DNA of 29,241 bases from Candidatus Helarchaeota archaeon. Its GTDB lineage: Archaea > Asgardarchaeota > Lokiarchaeia > Helarchaeales > HEL-GB-A. How positions within the stretch are numbered: position 1 is the stretch's first letter; each line of letters starts with the position of its first letter. The translations under genes and the position numbers were made by a program. Below, piece by piece: positions 8,179-16,764 of this stretch. The notes below the pieces were generated by a model. The model saw only the letters and a program-made list of their open reading frames with translations, was not told the DNA's origin and did not search any database. Where the stretch lies: contig JAEOSY010000664.1 in NCBI GenBank assembly GCA_016840125.1, forward strand, positions 1 to 29,241, read 5' to 3'.

Positions 8179-10140
8179 TTAATTAACTAATCCGCATATT
8201 TCGCGCGCAGATTTGCTCACTACGGGATCGAGGTCAGCCAATAATGTGCGAACCTTGCGGGTTCCATGCGGATCGGTAAGGTGAGGGAATTTTTTTATGA
8301 TAATTTTATAAAGATCTATGGCAGCGCGTCGAACATGTTTGTCCAAGTCGGAAAATCGATCAAGTACGTAATTTACCCCGTTCTGGTCAATGAGATGGGG
8401 CATAGTTTCGAGGACTAATTTGTAAAGATCAAGGACGCTTCGTCGGATATACTTACTGAGATAGGTAAATTGGTTCAGGATGATTTTAATCCCTTGCTTA
8501 TTGACAAATTGAGGGATCTTTTTGACAATTAACCTATAACATTGGAATGCGGCTTGTTTTATATGTCTATGGGGATGAGAACATAGGTCCAGGATGATTT
8601 GAACTTGAGAATGTTTTAGGAGCTCTGGGGCGGCGGTGATTATAATACTGTATGTATCCAGTACTTCTAGTTTTGAGTAGCTAACGTGGTTAATCAGATT
8701 GAGGAGTGTTTTGTAATACATCATCTGATCGATGAGAGGGGTTTTCGCTTTAAAGGCTGCTTTATAGACTTGGAAACTGGTATGTTTCACGCTCCGATCC
8801 TGATCTGCGAGAGTGATATGGAGCCAATTTATTGCGTGTAAAGTAATAAAAGAAGGGTTTTTTTCAATGGCTTTGTTATAGGTTTGAAGCGCCGCACATT
8901 TTACATCCACACTAGGGTCGGCAAAATGGTCGAGAATCCTATTGATCATGGCTTGGTCAATGAGAGAGGGATTATACTCAAGCAAGACCTCAATCGCTCG
9001 AAGGACATTTTTCCGAATACCTTTCTCTGCATCTGAAAGGAGATCAAATAACTTGTGGACCATACTCTGATCAATGAGATCGGAGGTAGCCTCCAAGGTA
9101 TAATGGAAAGACCGGAGAGCTAGATCGCGTATTCGAGTATCTTCATCACCAAACATCTCAAGAATTGTTGGAAAAATTTCCGTGATAAATTGAGGGGTTT
9201 TTTCAAGTGCCAATTCAAACGCATTGAATGCCTCTTTACGAACCTCATTATTTGGATTCCTAAAATTCTGCATCATGAAGGGGAGAAGGTTTGTCCCGGT
9301 TTTGGCAAGTGCCTCCAATGGCTGGAAATTGTTAAACCGGCACATATAGGAACATAGGTTTTTCACTAGAATTAGAATTTGGTTCTCACTGATCTCACTT
9401 CCCTCCATGAGACATTTCTCAATCCAATCGATAATACCATGCCGATAGGCCGCCTCCGCTTGAGGAATCAGCCAATCGGGCTCTTCTACAAACGCCCCTG
9501 CGATCTTCCGCAGCATTTGATCAACGATCCGCCCAGAAAACACTTCCACTGCCGTCCAAACATCAATATCGAAATCACTGTGGAACTGTGGGTTTTTTTT
9601 GCGGATATAATCATCCACATTCCAGAAGCAGGCAAGAAAATACTGATAAGCCGTAACTCCCGCAACTTGCTCCTGCGCCATTAACCTCGCCGTTTCCGGA
9701 TCAATGGACACCCCACGATGGACGACACATAAATCATCTAATCCCCGGGCTATGATGCCCGTTCCAGTTTTTCGCAGAATTACTGGGAACACCTTAATAT
9801 TAGTCTTCCCCTTCACCAAACCCAGCCGATACTCGATTTCCTCCCCTCGCTGATTCGTCCCATAGAAAAAATTGGGGGTGAGGACCATGGGGGTGTTGAT
9901 ATCATTTGCCCCAACTACTTGATTTCCAAACCGGATTTTATTGTCATAGGCGGTCGCCCAGTTCCCGCGCGCTTCTTCATAACTCGAAATGACCAGGAAT
10001 TCGGAAAGAATTCCATCCTGCAGGACTTCCGTTTTGATATCCCCGCCTATTGTTTGGAGATAGCGGTTGACCTCTTCAGATTGGACGAACGCCGCAAAGG
10101 ACCCCTCTAACGCCTTCGTGAAGGAATGATACCTAGTCAT
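8179..10140 (-). CDS. HEAT/armadillo-type helical repeat protein
   Basis: The product has 653 residues. Residues 1 to about 260 form an unrecognised alpha/beta domain (with GLDDLCVVHRGVS and YFLACFWNVDDYIRK). From about 270 to the end there are roughly ten helical repeats of 38-40 residues, with the recurring pattern hPxLIDQ-xxhxxhLxxhxDxxxxVRxxAhxxYKxhh (NYVLDRFSDLDKHVRRAAID is one example). These are HEAT-like repeats, which make a protein-binding solenoid. ATG 10140 has no Shine-Dalgarno sequence. A TATA box (10164-10175) sits about 28 bases before it, so the mRNA is probably leaderless. The family of the N-terminal domain is unknown, so only a scaffold role can be proposed. Confidence 0.8.
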   Translation of the reverse strand: MTRYHSFTKALEGSFAAFVQSEEVNRYLQTIGGDIKTEVLQDGILSEFLVISSYEEARGNWATAYDNKIRFGNQVVGANDINTPMVLTPNFFYGTNQRGEEIEYRLGLVKGKTNIKVFPVILRKTGTGIIARGLDDLCVVHRGVSIDPETARLMAQEQVAGVTAYQYFLACFWNVDDYIRKKNPQFHSDFDIDVWTAVEVFSGRIVDQMLRKIAGAFVEEPDWLIPQAEAAYRHGIIDWIEKCLMEGSEISENQILILVKNLCSYMCRFNNFQPLEALAKTGTNLLPFMMQNFRNPNNEVRKEAFNAFELALEKTPQFITEIFPTILEMFGDEDTRIRDLALRSFHYTLEATSDLIDQSMVHKLFDLLSDAEKGIRKNVLRAIEVLLEYNPSLIDQAMINRILDHFADPSVDVKCAALQTYNKAIEKNPSFITLHAINWLHITLADQDRSVKHTSFQVYKAAFKAKTPLIDQMMYYKTLLNLINHVSYSKLEVLDTYSIIITAAPELLKHSQVQIILDLCSHPHRHIKQAAFQCYRLIVKKIPQFVNKQGIKIILNQFTYLSKYIRRSVLDLYKLVLETMPHLIDQNGVNYVLDRFSDLDKHVRRAAIDLYKIIIKKFPHLTDPHGTRKVRTLLADLDPVVSKSAREICGLVN

Positions 10141-10163
10141 TTCTACATACCATTACGTATCGG

Positions 10164-10175
10164 TAATATATAAGG
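10164..10175 (-). promoter_or_regulatory. TATA box of the HEAT gene (leaderless start)
   Basis: On the minus strand the sequence reads CCTTATATATTA. Its centre is about 30 bases from ATG 10140, which places transcription start within a few bases of the start codon. No ribosome-binding sequence is present between them. Confidence 0.6.
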
Positions 10176-10363
10176 GTGCGGGATTGCCCACCTCCCGTTA
10201 TTTGACCTCTATCACCTTTATATTTTATAAAAATGAAAAAAAGGGTAAAAGTATAGGAATTTTTTCAGACGACATATTTTTATGCTGCTAGTCACAGAAC
10301 GACTTTTGACCCTATTTCACTATTAGCGGCAACTAAATAAGGATTACGCTGAAAAATTCATCT

Positions 10364-10371
10364 AAAAAAAA
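10364..10371 (-). terminator. T8 terminator of the lysine-rich repeat gene
   Basis: Eight A on the plus strand (eight T in the minus-strand transcript) lie 15 bases after the stop at 10386. The smaller lysine-rich gene has the same arrangement with a T12 tract. Confidence 0.5.
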
Positions 10372-10385
10372 GGAAAATTTTAGGA

Positions 10386-10904
10386 TTATTTCTTTCCTTT
10401 ACTCTTTGCTTTGGATTTGGCTTTTCCCTTAGACGTTTTCGGTGGACCTGGTTCGCCGTCATCATCTGGGCTAGGCATGAACTTACCTTTGCCCTTCTTC
10501 ACAGTTCCCTTCGCTTTAGTCTTGGATTTGGTTTTTTGGTCAGCAGGTTTCGCCATAAGTTCCTCGTCATCTAGTTCCATCTTATATCCGCCCGGTTTCA
10601 TAGTTCCCTTTGCTTTTGTTTTGGTCTTGGATTTACTTTTTGCGTCGGCAGGTTTCGTCAGAATTTCCTCGTCCTCCTCTGGTAACTCGTCTAAGGCTTG
10701 ATCTCCGCCCGGCTTCACAGCTCCCTTCGCTTTTACTTTGCTCTTGGATTTATCTTGTTTATCAGCAGGTTTCAATAGTATTTCCTCGTCTAGGTCCATC
10801 TTAGCTTCGCCCGGCTTCACAGTTCCCTTCGCTTTTATTTTTTTCTTGGATTTAGCCTTTCTTTCTACTTTTACCGCTGCTCTTCTTCTCTTTGACCTTG
10901 GCAT
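10386..10904 (-). CDS. Lysine-rich repeat protein, histone-H1-tail-like
   Basis: This 172-residue disordered, very basic protein starts MPRSKRRRAAVKVERKAKSKKK. It then carries four imperfect repeats of about 33-39 residues: a basic block KAKGT/A-V/M-KPG, an acidic block (MDLDEEIL, PEEDEEIL, MELDDEEL, SPDDDGEP), then KPAD-x-KSK. It ends KSKAKSKGKK. Alternating basic and acidic patches like these occur in histone H1 tails and other nucleic-acid-compacting proteins, but composition alone cannot prove DNA binding. AAGGTGAG stands at good distance before ATG 10904. Its upstream region shares a 49-base element with the gene at 16909-17094, whose product has the same KAKGK chemistry. A paralogous, co-regulated pair is inferred. 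Confidence 0.75.
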   Translation of the reverse strand: MPRSKRRRAAVKVERKAKSKKKIKAKGTVKPGEAKMDLDEEILLKPADKQDKSKSKVKAKGAVKPGGDQALDELPEEDEEILTKPADAKSKSKTKTKAKGTMKPGGYKMELDDEELMAKPADQKTKSKTKAKGTVKKGKGKFMPSPDDDGEPGPPKTSKGKAKSKAKSKGKK

Positions 10905-10932
10905 TTCTCTCTCACCTTACTTCCTCTTAGTT

Positions 10933-10981
10933 TAAAATCGACTGATAAGCTAGAGCGATCACTTATTACTTAAGCCTTTCT
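10933..10981 (-). promoter_or_regulatory. Conserved upstream element, copy A
   Basis: This 49-base block begins 28 bases upstream of ATG 10904. By my hand alignment it matches the block at 17122-17170 without gaps in 43 of 49 positions. On the minus strand it starts AGAAAGGCTTAAGTAATAA, which contains a plausible BRE/TATA-like segment, followed by a conserved stretch that would be 5' leader. Confidence 0.65.
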
Positions 10982-11034
10982 CTAGGTAATTTCTTGGATT
11001 TTTCTCCAGTTCTTTACTTTAACAATTAAGGAAG

Positions 11035-11100
11035 CTAAACTTTACATTTTGTACATGTTTCGGCGGATTTAACATTCTCTACACCACAGAATGGGCACAC
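11035..11100 (-). pseudogene. Zinc-ribbon micro-ORF or relic, 21 residues
   Basis: On the minus strand the frame GTG 11100 to TAG 11035 encodes VCPFCGVENVKSAETCTKCK plus a final V. This is a near-perfect small zinc ribbon (C-x2-C ... C-x2-C) of the kind found at the C-terminus of many archaeal membrane and transcription proteins. A stop codon directly precedes the GTG, and nothing upstream continues the frame. It is either a remnant of a deleted gene or a very small zinc-binding peptide. Confidence 0.4.
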
Positions 11101-11159
11101 CTACAATAATTAAACGATATTACCGATTCAAAATTTTTTGAAATTTTTATTCAAATTAA

Positions 11160-11167
11160 TTTAAATA
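11160..11167 (+). promoter_or_regulatory. TATA box of transporter copy 1
   Basis: TTTAAATA lies about 53 bases before GTG 11217 and is conserved at the same position before copy 2 (12895-12902). A leader of about 25-30 bases carrying the GAGG ribosome site is predicted. Confidence 0.5.
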
Positions 11168-11216
11168 GATGTGCTTCAAAAGAAATTAATTCGGGAATAT
11201 TAAGAGGCTGAATAGT

Positions 11217-12818
11217 GTGAATTTGCTAGGCACAAGTTATGACGAAAATAAATATCGGGTTCAATATCTCGTTATTGGGGCTCTAATTAGTGGGATTTAC
11301 TGGCGTTTCTTACTTTTTATTATCTCTGTCAATCAATATTTCGATTGGGAAGTGCAGTACGGAATTACAGATATAACATGGAATATTTATAGCGGTATAG
11401 GAGGATTAACTATTCCAATTTTCTGTTTACTTTCAATTTTTATTTTCCGAAATGGAAAACGCCGCACATTTTATCTTAATTTCACTTTACTCTTAGCAGG
11501 TTCGCTTTTATTGTTTTTGCTCTCTGATAATTATGTGTATATTCTCATAGTAATTTGTATAGTCGGCGCTCTAATGGGTTTAGCCCTTCCCAGCATCTTC
11601 TCAATGGCTGGTTTACTCACTCATACTAGATATCGCGGTAGAATGGCGGGCGTTTCATCCGCCATCGCTCTAGGATTTGGAGGGATTCTTTATCTTATTT
11701 CCCAATTCATGACCTTATTCGCATTTATTCTAACCTGCTCTCTCTCATTGGTGTTCTTTACGCTACTGAATAAACGACTGCTTCGTCATCAATCTAATAT
11801 TTTTGAAATAAAAGAAATCAAAGCCGCTCCACAACGACGGGTTTTTTTGCAGTATCTCTTGACCATTTTTTCAATGATCTTCATCTTGGGACTCTTGTTT
11901 TCCAACATCGCAATTATTTTCGAAGGGGGCGACATTTTTGGAATTCCCGGTACCCAAGAATACTTCTATGCACATTTTGATTTTCTGCTCATGAGTTTGA
12001 CTTTCACTTGTGCTGTAGTTGTGCCCGTTGCGGGGTATGTTATTGATAGATTTGGACGCAAAAACATGATGATCCTGTCTATTGTTGAATATACCATCCT
12101 TATCTTCGGGATTCTCAGTAAAAATTTTGGATATGTTCTCGTCCCCCCATACGTTCTGCTGGTCCTATTAGTCTTCAACGTGGCGAATTCATTACTACTT
12201 GTAACGATCATTGGTGGGGATCTCTATCCAAAGGAACGGATGTATCATGCTTATGTATACAGCATCGCTAGCTTAGTCGCTGGATTATTTATAGGAATTT
12301 TATTGGGACTCGGGTTTTATTTCAATCAAATTATTCCAACTATCTTATTTGGAATCGCACAGCTATTCATTTTAGTCCTCTTTATTGGCTATACTAAAGA
12401 AACCCTCCCTAGCAAGGACGAGCTCGACTGGATGGACGCGATCATTAGCTTATACTGTATTGCGAAAAATGGCATTTGTCTTTATCAGGAAAGTTTCAAA
12501 GAAAGGAGAGGTATCGACAAGGATCTCGTCGCTGGCGGCATCTCAGGAATAACCTCCTTACTGAAAGAAATCACTCAGAGTGAGACACCAACAAAAATGA
12601 TTGCTCAAGAAGACGTCAAATTATTAATTGAATTTGGCGACAATGTCACTTGCGTCGCCATGAGCAAAGTAGACTTGAAAAGGATTCGGCAGCGCCTCAA
12701 CCTTCTGATTACTGACATTGAATTCCTCTTTAAGAAGGTTTTCCCCACATGGATGGGTGATACGGACATATTTCAACCCATTGAGCAACTGGTGGAGAAA
12801 TATTTCAAAAAAATTTAA
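11217..12818 (+). CDS. MFS transporter with C-terminal longin/roadblock-like tail, copy 1
   Basis: In this 533-residue protein, residues 1 to about 395 form a twelve-helix major facilitator. The signature between helices 8 and 9 is DRFGRK (277-282), and KETLP (394-398) resembles the PETKG end of sugar-porter-like families. A cytoplasmic domain of about 135 residues follows: strand ISLYCIAKNGICLYQ (410-424), D-x-DLVAGGISGITSLLKEI, then strands MIAQEDVKLLIEFG and NVTCVAM, then helices. This order (strand, Gly-turn, strand, LhsGhhsAh helix, strands) is that of longin/roadblock-like regulators of small GTPases; the assignment is by pattern only. The start is GTG, kept identical in copy 2, with AGAGG upstream. 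The substrate is unknown; a sugar or organic acid is possible. Confidence 0.8.
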   Translation: MNLLGTSYDENKYRVQYLVIGALISGIYWRFLLFIISVNQYFDWEVQYGITDITWNIYSGIGGLTIPIFCLLSIFIFRNGKRRTFYLNFTLLLAGSLLLFLLSDNYVYILIVICIVGALMGLALPSIFSMAGLLTHTRYRGRMAGVSSAIALGFGGILYLISQFMTLFAFILTCSLSLVFFTLLNKRLLRHQSNIFEIKEIKAAPQRRVFLQYLLTIFSMIFILGLLFSNIAIIFEGGDIFGIPGTQEYFYAHFDFLLMSLTFTCAVVVPVAGYVIDRFGRKNMMILSIVEYTILIFGILSKNFGYVLVPPYVLLVLLVFNVANSLLLVTIIGGDLYPKERMYHAYVYSIASLVAGLFIGILLGLGFYFNQIIPTILFGIAQLFILVLFIGYTKETLPSKDELDWMDAIISLYCIAKNGICLYQESFKERRGIDKDLVAGGISGITSLLKEITQSETPTKMIAQEDVKLLIEFGDNVTCVAMSKVDLKRIRQRLNLLITDIEFLFKKVFPTWMGDTDIFQPIEQLVEKYFKKI

Positions 12819-12878
12819 TTATCAATTTGTTGATCTGAAGGCGTTAAAATCATTATAAAAACGTTTAATCCCTTCCTC

Positions 12879-12886
12879 TTTTTTTT
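12879..12886 (+). terminator. T8 terminator between the two transporter copies
   Basis: CCCTTCCTC followed by eight T lies about 60 bases after the stop of copy 1 and directly before the duplicated promoter of copy 2. The two copies are therefore probably separate transcription units. Confidence 0.5.
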
Positions 12887-14558
12887 CAAATTAATTTAAA
12901 TAGAGGTCTAGTGAAAAGGAAATTTATTTGGGAATACATCGAGGCTGAATTGTGTGAATTTGCTGGGCACGAGTTACGCTGAGAATAAATATCGGGTGCA
13001 CTATCTTATTATTGGGGCTTTTATTAGCGGAATTTACTGGCGTTTCTTACTTTTCATTATCGCTGTCAATCAGTATTTCAATTGGGAGACATTGTACGGA
13101 ATAACGGATACAACATGGAATATTTACAGCGGGTTAGCGGGATTAACCGTTCCAATTTTCTGTTTAATCTCAATTTACGTTTTCCGAAATGAAAAACGCC
13201 GCACCTCTTATCTCAATATCACCTTACTCTTTGCATGTTCACTGTTATTATTTTTGATCTCCGACCACCCTACTGTTTTTCTCATAGCGATTTGCATAGT
13301 AGGCGCTCTGATGGGTTTAACCCTCCCCAGCGTTTTCTCAATGGTGGGTTTTTTCACGCTTGCTAAATATCGGGGTAGAATGGCGGGCGTTTCCTCATCC
13401 CTCGCGCTAGGATTTGGGGGGGTTCTTTATCTTATTTCTCAATTCATGACCCTATTCGAATTTATTCTAACCTGCTTTCTCTGTCTGGTATTTTTTACGC
13501 TACTGACTAAACGACTGCTTCGTCAAAAAGAAAATATTTTTGAACTAAAAGAAATAAAGGATCCTCCGCAACAACGTGTTTTTTTACAGTATCTTATCAC
13601 CTTCTTTTCAATGCTATTCATCTTGGGCCTCATTTTTTCCAACATCTCGGTCCTTTTCGAAGGTGCGGATATTTTTGGAATTCCTGGTGATCAACAATAC
13701 TTCTTTGATAATTTTGATTTTCTACTTATGCTTTTGACTTTCGCATGCGCTGTCGTCGTTTTAATAGCGGGACGTCTTATTGATAGATTTGGACGCAAAA
13801 ACGTGATGATTCTGTCAATTGTTGAATATACCATCCTTATCTTCGGGATTCTTAGTAAAGAATTTGGATATGTACTCGTTCCTGAATATGTTTTGCTGGT
13901 TCTATTAATCTTCAATGTTTCGAATTCGCTACTCCTCATGACGATCATTGGTGGGGATCTCTTTCCAAAGGAACGGATGCATTTTGCTTATGCGTGCAGC
14001 ATCGCTAGCTTAGTTGGCGGATTATTCATCGGAATGCTATTGGGACTCGCATTTTACTTCAATCAAATTATTCCAATTGTCCTATTTGGAATCGCACAGC
14101 TATTCATTTTAGTCCTTTTTCTTGGCTATACGAAAGAAACCCTCCCGAGTAAAGACGAACTCGAATGGCGGGATGCGATCTTTAGCCTGTACTGTATTGC
14201 CAATAAAAATGGTATTTGTCTTTATGAGGAAAATTTTCAAGAACGAACTAGTATCGACAAGGATCTCGTCGCTGGTAGTATCACGGGCATAACTTCCCTG
14301 TTGAAAGAAATTACTCAGAGTGATACTCGGACTAAAATCATCGCCCAAGAAGATGTTAATTTGCTGATTGAATTTGGTGAAAATGTCACTTGCGTCGCCA
14401 TGAGCAAGGTTGACTTGAAAACAATTCGGAAACGCCTCAACCTCCTCATTGCTGACATCGAATTTCTCTTTAAGCGGGTCTTCCCCACTTGGATAGGCGA
14501 TACAGACGTTTTTCAACCCATTGGGCAACTGGTGGAAAAATATTTCAAAAAAGCTTAA
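12887..14558 (+). repeat. Tandem gene duplication, unit 2
   Basis: This is the second copy of the promoter-plus-transporter unit (see 11152-12818). The copies differ by many dispersed substitutions and small indels in the spacer, so the duplication is not recent and not an assembly artefact. Confidence 0.85.
12954..14558 (+). CDS. MFS transporter with C-terminal longin/roadblock-like tail, copy 2
   Basis: This 534-residue protein is colinear with the preceding gene; by eye about three quarters of residues match. Twelve helices, the DRFGRK loop, the KETLPSKDEL junction and the tail (IDKDLVAGSITGITSLLKEI, IAQEDVNLLIEFG) are all kept. One residue is added in the tail strand (NKNGICLY for KNGICLY). 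Differences concentrate in helices and in the loop DHPTVFLI, which may tune substrate range. The GTG start has the same GAGGCTGAAT context. The gene ends 28 bases from the stop of the convergent GTPase-LRR-TIR gene. Retention of the tail in both copies suggests it matters for transporter control. Confidence 0.8.
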   Translation: MNLLGTSYAENKYRVHYLIIGAFISGIYWRFLLFIIAVNQYFNWETLYGITDTTWNIYSGLAGLTVPIFCLISIYVFRNEKRRTSYLNITLLFACSLLLFLISDHPTVFLIAICIVGALMGLTLPSVFSMVGFFTLAKYRGRMAGVSSSLALGFGGVLYLISQFMTLFEFILTCFLCLVFFTLLTKRLLRQKENIFELKEIKDPPQQRVFLQYLITFFSMLFILGLIFSNISVLFEGADIFGIPGDQQYFFDNFDFLLMLLTFACAVVVLIAGRLIDRFGRKNVMILSIVEYTILIFGILSKEFGYVLVPEYVLLVLLIFNVSNSLLLMTIIGGDLFPKERMHFAYACSIASLVGGLFIGMLLGLAFYFNQIIPIVLFGIAQLFILVLFLGYTKETLPSKDELEWRDAIFSLYCIANKNGICLYEENFQERTSIDKDLVAGSITGITSLLKEITQSDTRTKIIAQEDVNLLIEFGENVTCVAMSKVDLKTIRKRLNLLIADIEFLFKRVFPTWIGDTDVFQPIGQLVEKYFKKA

Positions 14559-14586
14559 CTATAAGTCAATCTGAACCTGAAATTTT

Positions 14587-16764
14587 TCATTCTATAATTT
14601 CAAATAGGTTTTTGACCAAGGTTGGGAAGGAAATAGAGCCCTTTTTGAAGTTCACAAAAAGTTCTGCTATTCTGTCGAAGTTCTCCTTAAATTGCTTATT
14701 ATAGTCACTTGACTTAATGAAATCGGTAAATAGCTCAGCGAATTCCAGCTTAACCTGATCTATCCGCATCTCTTCTTTATCGAACAGATTGATAGCGCGC
14801 TTTAGTTCATGAATATGTTGGTAGAGCTCTGCTCCGAAAGCTGGGACGTTGTCCAAATAATTTAAACCTTTGACCTCCGCGAGTTGAAATGGCTCACCTG
14901 TAGGCTCTGACAAAGAAATTTGGTTTAAATTATCCCATTTCAGATTCGGTCCCAAGATGGGAATAATAGGAATTTGGTTATCAAGGGCAAGCTGTAGCTC
15001 AAACTGGCAGGGTTTCGATTTAAGAGACTTTTTCGTGGCGAAGAAGAGTAGTGCGTGGCTTATCGGTACATTTTTCCGCATAAACTCTTCAAAACTCATA
15101 CCCCCCTGAATGGCCTCTTCACTATAATAGACCTTATATATTTCCTCCTGATCTCTCAGATATTTTGCAATTTTCTCGATCTTAATTAAATTACTATGAA
15201 AATCTGCCTCTGCATGACTGCAGAATACGGTAATGGTGTCCCTTTTTCGACAGAAGTCAAAGATCGTGGGAACATCATTTTTCACTACTTCGTCCCATTC
15301 CCCTTCCCACGGATTCCCCTCTAGCTCAATATCCTCTAAACTCCGCATACGCCACAAACCCAACGGCAGACTTTTCAGTTGATTACGCTTTAACCCGATG
15401 AATTGAATTCCCTCCAACTCTAGTAGGGATTCTGGCATAACACTTAGTTGGTTATACGATAAATTCAAGACTTTTAGGGACCGGAGTGCTTGGAATGACG
15501 GAGGAAGCTCCTTTAACTGGTTAAAATATAGGTTGAAATTTTCTAATACGTGTAGATACCCAATATCTTCAGGAAGCGCCTCTAATTTATTAGTGCTTAG
15601 ATCAATTTCTTGAAGTTCTTTCAATTGTCCAAAAGATTTTGGTAGTGATTTTAATTCATTCCCACTTAGATCTAACTTCTGCAACGATTTTAACTTCCCT
15701 ATCTTCTCTGGAAGGGCCGCCACCTGGTTGCCCATTAAATTCAGGTACTCCAGCGATTCTAAGTCACATATAGATTCTGGCAGATCTACTAACTTATTTT
15801 CCTTCAAGGAAAGCGTTTTGAGCGATTTTAAGTTCCCTAAGGCTTTTGGTAGATGCTCTAATTGATTATTCCCCAACCCCAGAATTTGAAGTGACTTAAA
15901 ACCAAACATAAACTCGGGAAGGGTCATTAAACCATTACTATAAATCCTCAATTCTTGGAGTGTGGTTAATTTCATGAGAATAGTGGGCACCGTGGTTAAA
16001 CGGCAATCATATAAGCTCAGCCCGATAAGTTTTCCCCCCTTTACTGTTACCCCTAACGTTTGCCAGGTCAATTCATCAACCCTAGGTAGATCTTGACCTA
16101 TTAATTTCTCAAGATCTGAAAGGATTTCAGCTTGGGTGGGTTCTACGCCCCATTTATTCCCCATCGCCATCTCTCCGATGGCCTCAGTAGGGACTACTTT
16201 AACTTCACCCTCCTTTAAATGCTCGAAATCCACTTCCACTCCCTCATTCTTCAGCATTAAAACCGCAATTTGATGGAAAAGAGCATCAACATTCTCCCCT
16301 GTTTTCGCAGATGTTTCCAAATACGGAAAAGTCAACTTTTTTGCAATCTCCTCTGCTCTTTCTTGCGGAATTTCTCTGTTATCCGATAAATCCACCTTAT
16401 TTCCTACTAGCACTACTGGCACTTTTCCCGCCCCCTCATGTAAATTATCCAGCCAATTCATGATCTGGGGGTCGAAGGTGTTTTTGCTCGACAGATCAAA
16501 GACAAGAACCGCCCCTGCACTCCCTCTATAAAATGACTTCTGTAAGAACTTGAACCGCGCTTGTCCCGCGATATCCCAGATCTGTAGCTTCACCGTGTAT
16601 TCGCCAATTTGGACTTCCTTCATTAGTAAATCGCTCCCAATGGTCATTTTATAATCCCGATAGAACGTTCTACTCACAAACCTATGAATCAAACTGGTCT
16701 TCCCTACCCCCCCGTCACCCAGTAACACAATCTTAAATAAACGTTTCTTGTCCGTATCCACCAT
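14587..16764 (-). CDS. Rab/Ras-like GTPase fused to LRRs and a TIR-like domain
   Basis: The 725 residues fall into three parts. First is a complete small GTPase (about 8-172): G1 GDGGVGKTS (16-24), switch threonine T41 in TIGSD, G3 WDIAGQ (63-68, with A where Rab has E), G4 NKVD (122-125), G5 SAK (152-154). Then comes an LRR cap and about ten LRRs (about 215-487). The third is a TIR-like domain (about 510-600): ITVFCSHAEAD, KVYYSEEAI, ALLFFATKKSLKSKPCQFEL, where E589 sits at the position of the catalytic glutamate of NAD-cleaving TIRs. A helical tail follows. No COR domain is seen, so it is Roco-like but not Roco. GGAGTGG precedes ATG 16764 and TTTTTATAG (about 16800) fits a TATA box. A sensing/effector role in stress or antiviral response is inferred. 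Confidence 0.88.
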   Translation of the reverse strand: MVDTDKKRLFKIVLLGDGGVGKTSLIHRFVSRTFYRDYKMTIGSDLLMKEVQIGEYTVKLQIWDIAGQARFKFLQKSFYRGSAGAVLVFDLSSKNTFDPQIMNWLDNLHEGAGKVPVVLVGNKVDLSDNREIPQERAEEIAKKLTFPYLETSAKTGENVDALFHQIAVLMLKNEGVEVDFEHLKEGEVKVVPTEAIGEMAMGNKWGVEPTQAEILSDLEKLIGQDLPRVDELTWQTLGVTVKGGKLIGLSLYDCRLTTVPTILMKLTTLQELRIYSNGLMTLPEFMFGFKSLQILGLGNNQLEHLPKALGNLKSLKTLSLKENKLVDLPESICDLESLEYLNLMGNQVAALPEKIGKLKSLQKLDLSGNELKSLPKSFGQLKELQEIDLSTNKLEALPEDIGYLHVLENFNLYFNQLKELPPSFQALRSLKVLNLSYNQLSVMPESLLELEGIQFIGLKRNQLKSLPLGLWRMRSLEDIELEGNPWEGEWDEVVKNDVPTIFDFCRKRDTITVFCSHAEADFHSNLIKIEKIAKYLRDQEEIYKVYYSEEAIQGGMSFEEFMRKNVPISHALLFFATKKSLKSKPCQFELQLALDNQIPIIPILGPNLKWDNLNQISLSEPTGEPFQLAEVKGLNYLDNVPAFGAELYQHIHELKRAINLFDKEEMRIDQVKLEFAELFTDFIKSSDYNKQFKENFDRIAELFVNFKKGSISFPTLVKNLFEIIE

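Larger units (their letters stand above)
11152..12818 (+). repeat. Tandem gene duplication, unit 1
   Basis: This unit runs from CAAATTAATTTAAATAGA in the promoter to the stop of the first transporter. It recurs at 12887-14558 with an offset of about 1.74 kb. Promoter, start context (GAGGCTGAAT then GTGTGAATTTGCT) and the whole coding region are duplicated. Confidence 0.85.

Noticed and set aside
9379..10110. Plus-strand frames opposite the HEAT gene
   Set aside because: They are shadows of a long gene with clear repeat structure and lack start signals.
10411..10804. Hydrophobic plus-strand frames opposite the lysine-rich repeat gene
   Set aside because: They are the reverse complement of Lys/Ala/Gly codon repeats, have no ribosome site, and the minus-strand gene has a strong one.
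11152..14558. Transporter duplication as an assembly artefact
   Set aside because: The two copies differ by many dispersed substitutions and by spacer indels.
14587..16764. Classification as a true Roco (ROC-COR) protein
   Set aside because: The GTPase is N-terminal to the LRRs and no COR domain follows; the C-terminus is TIR-like.
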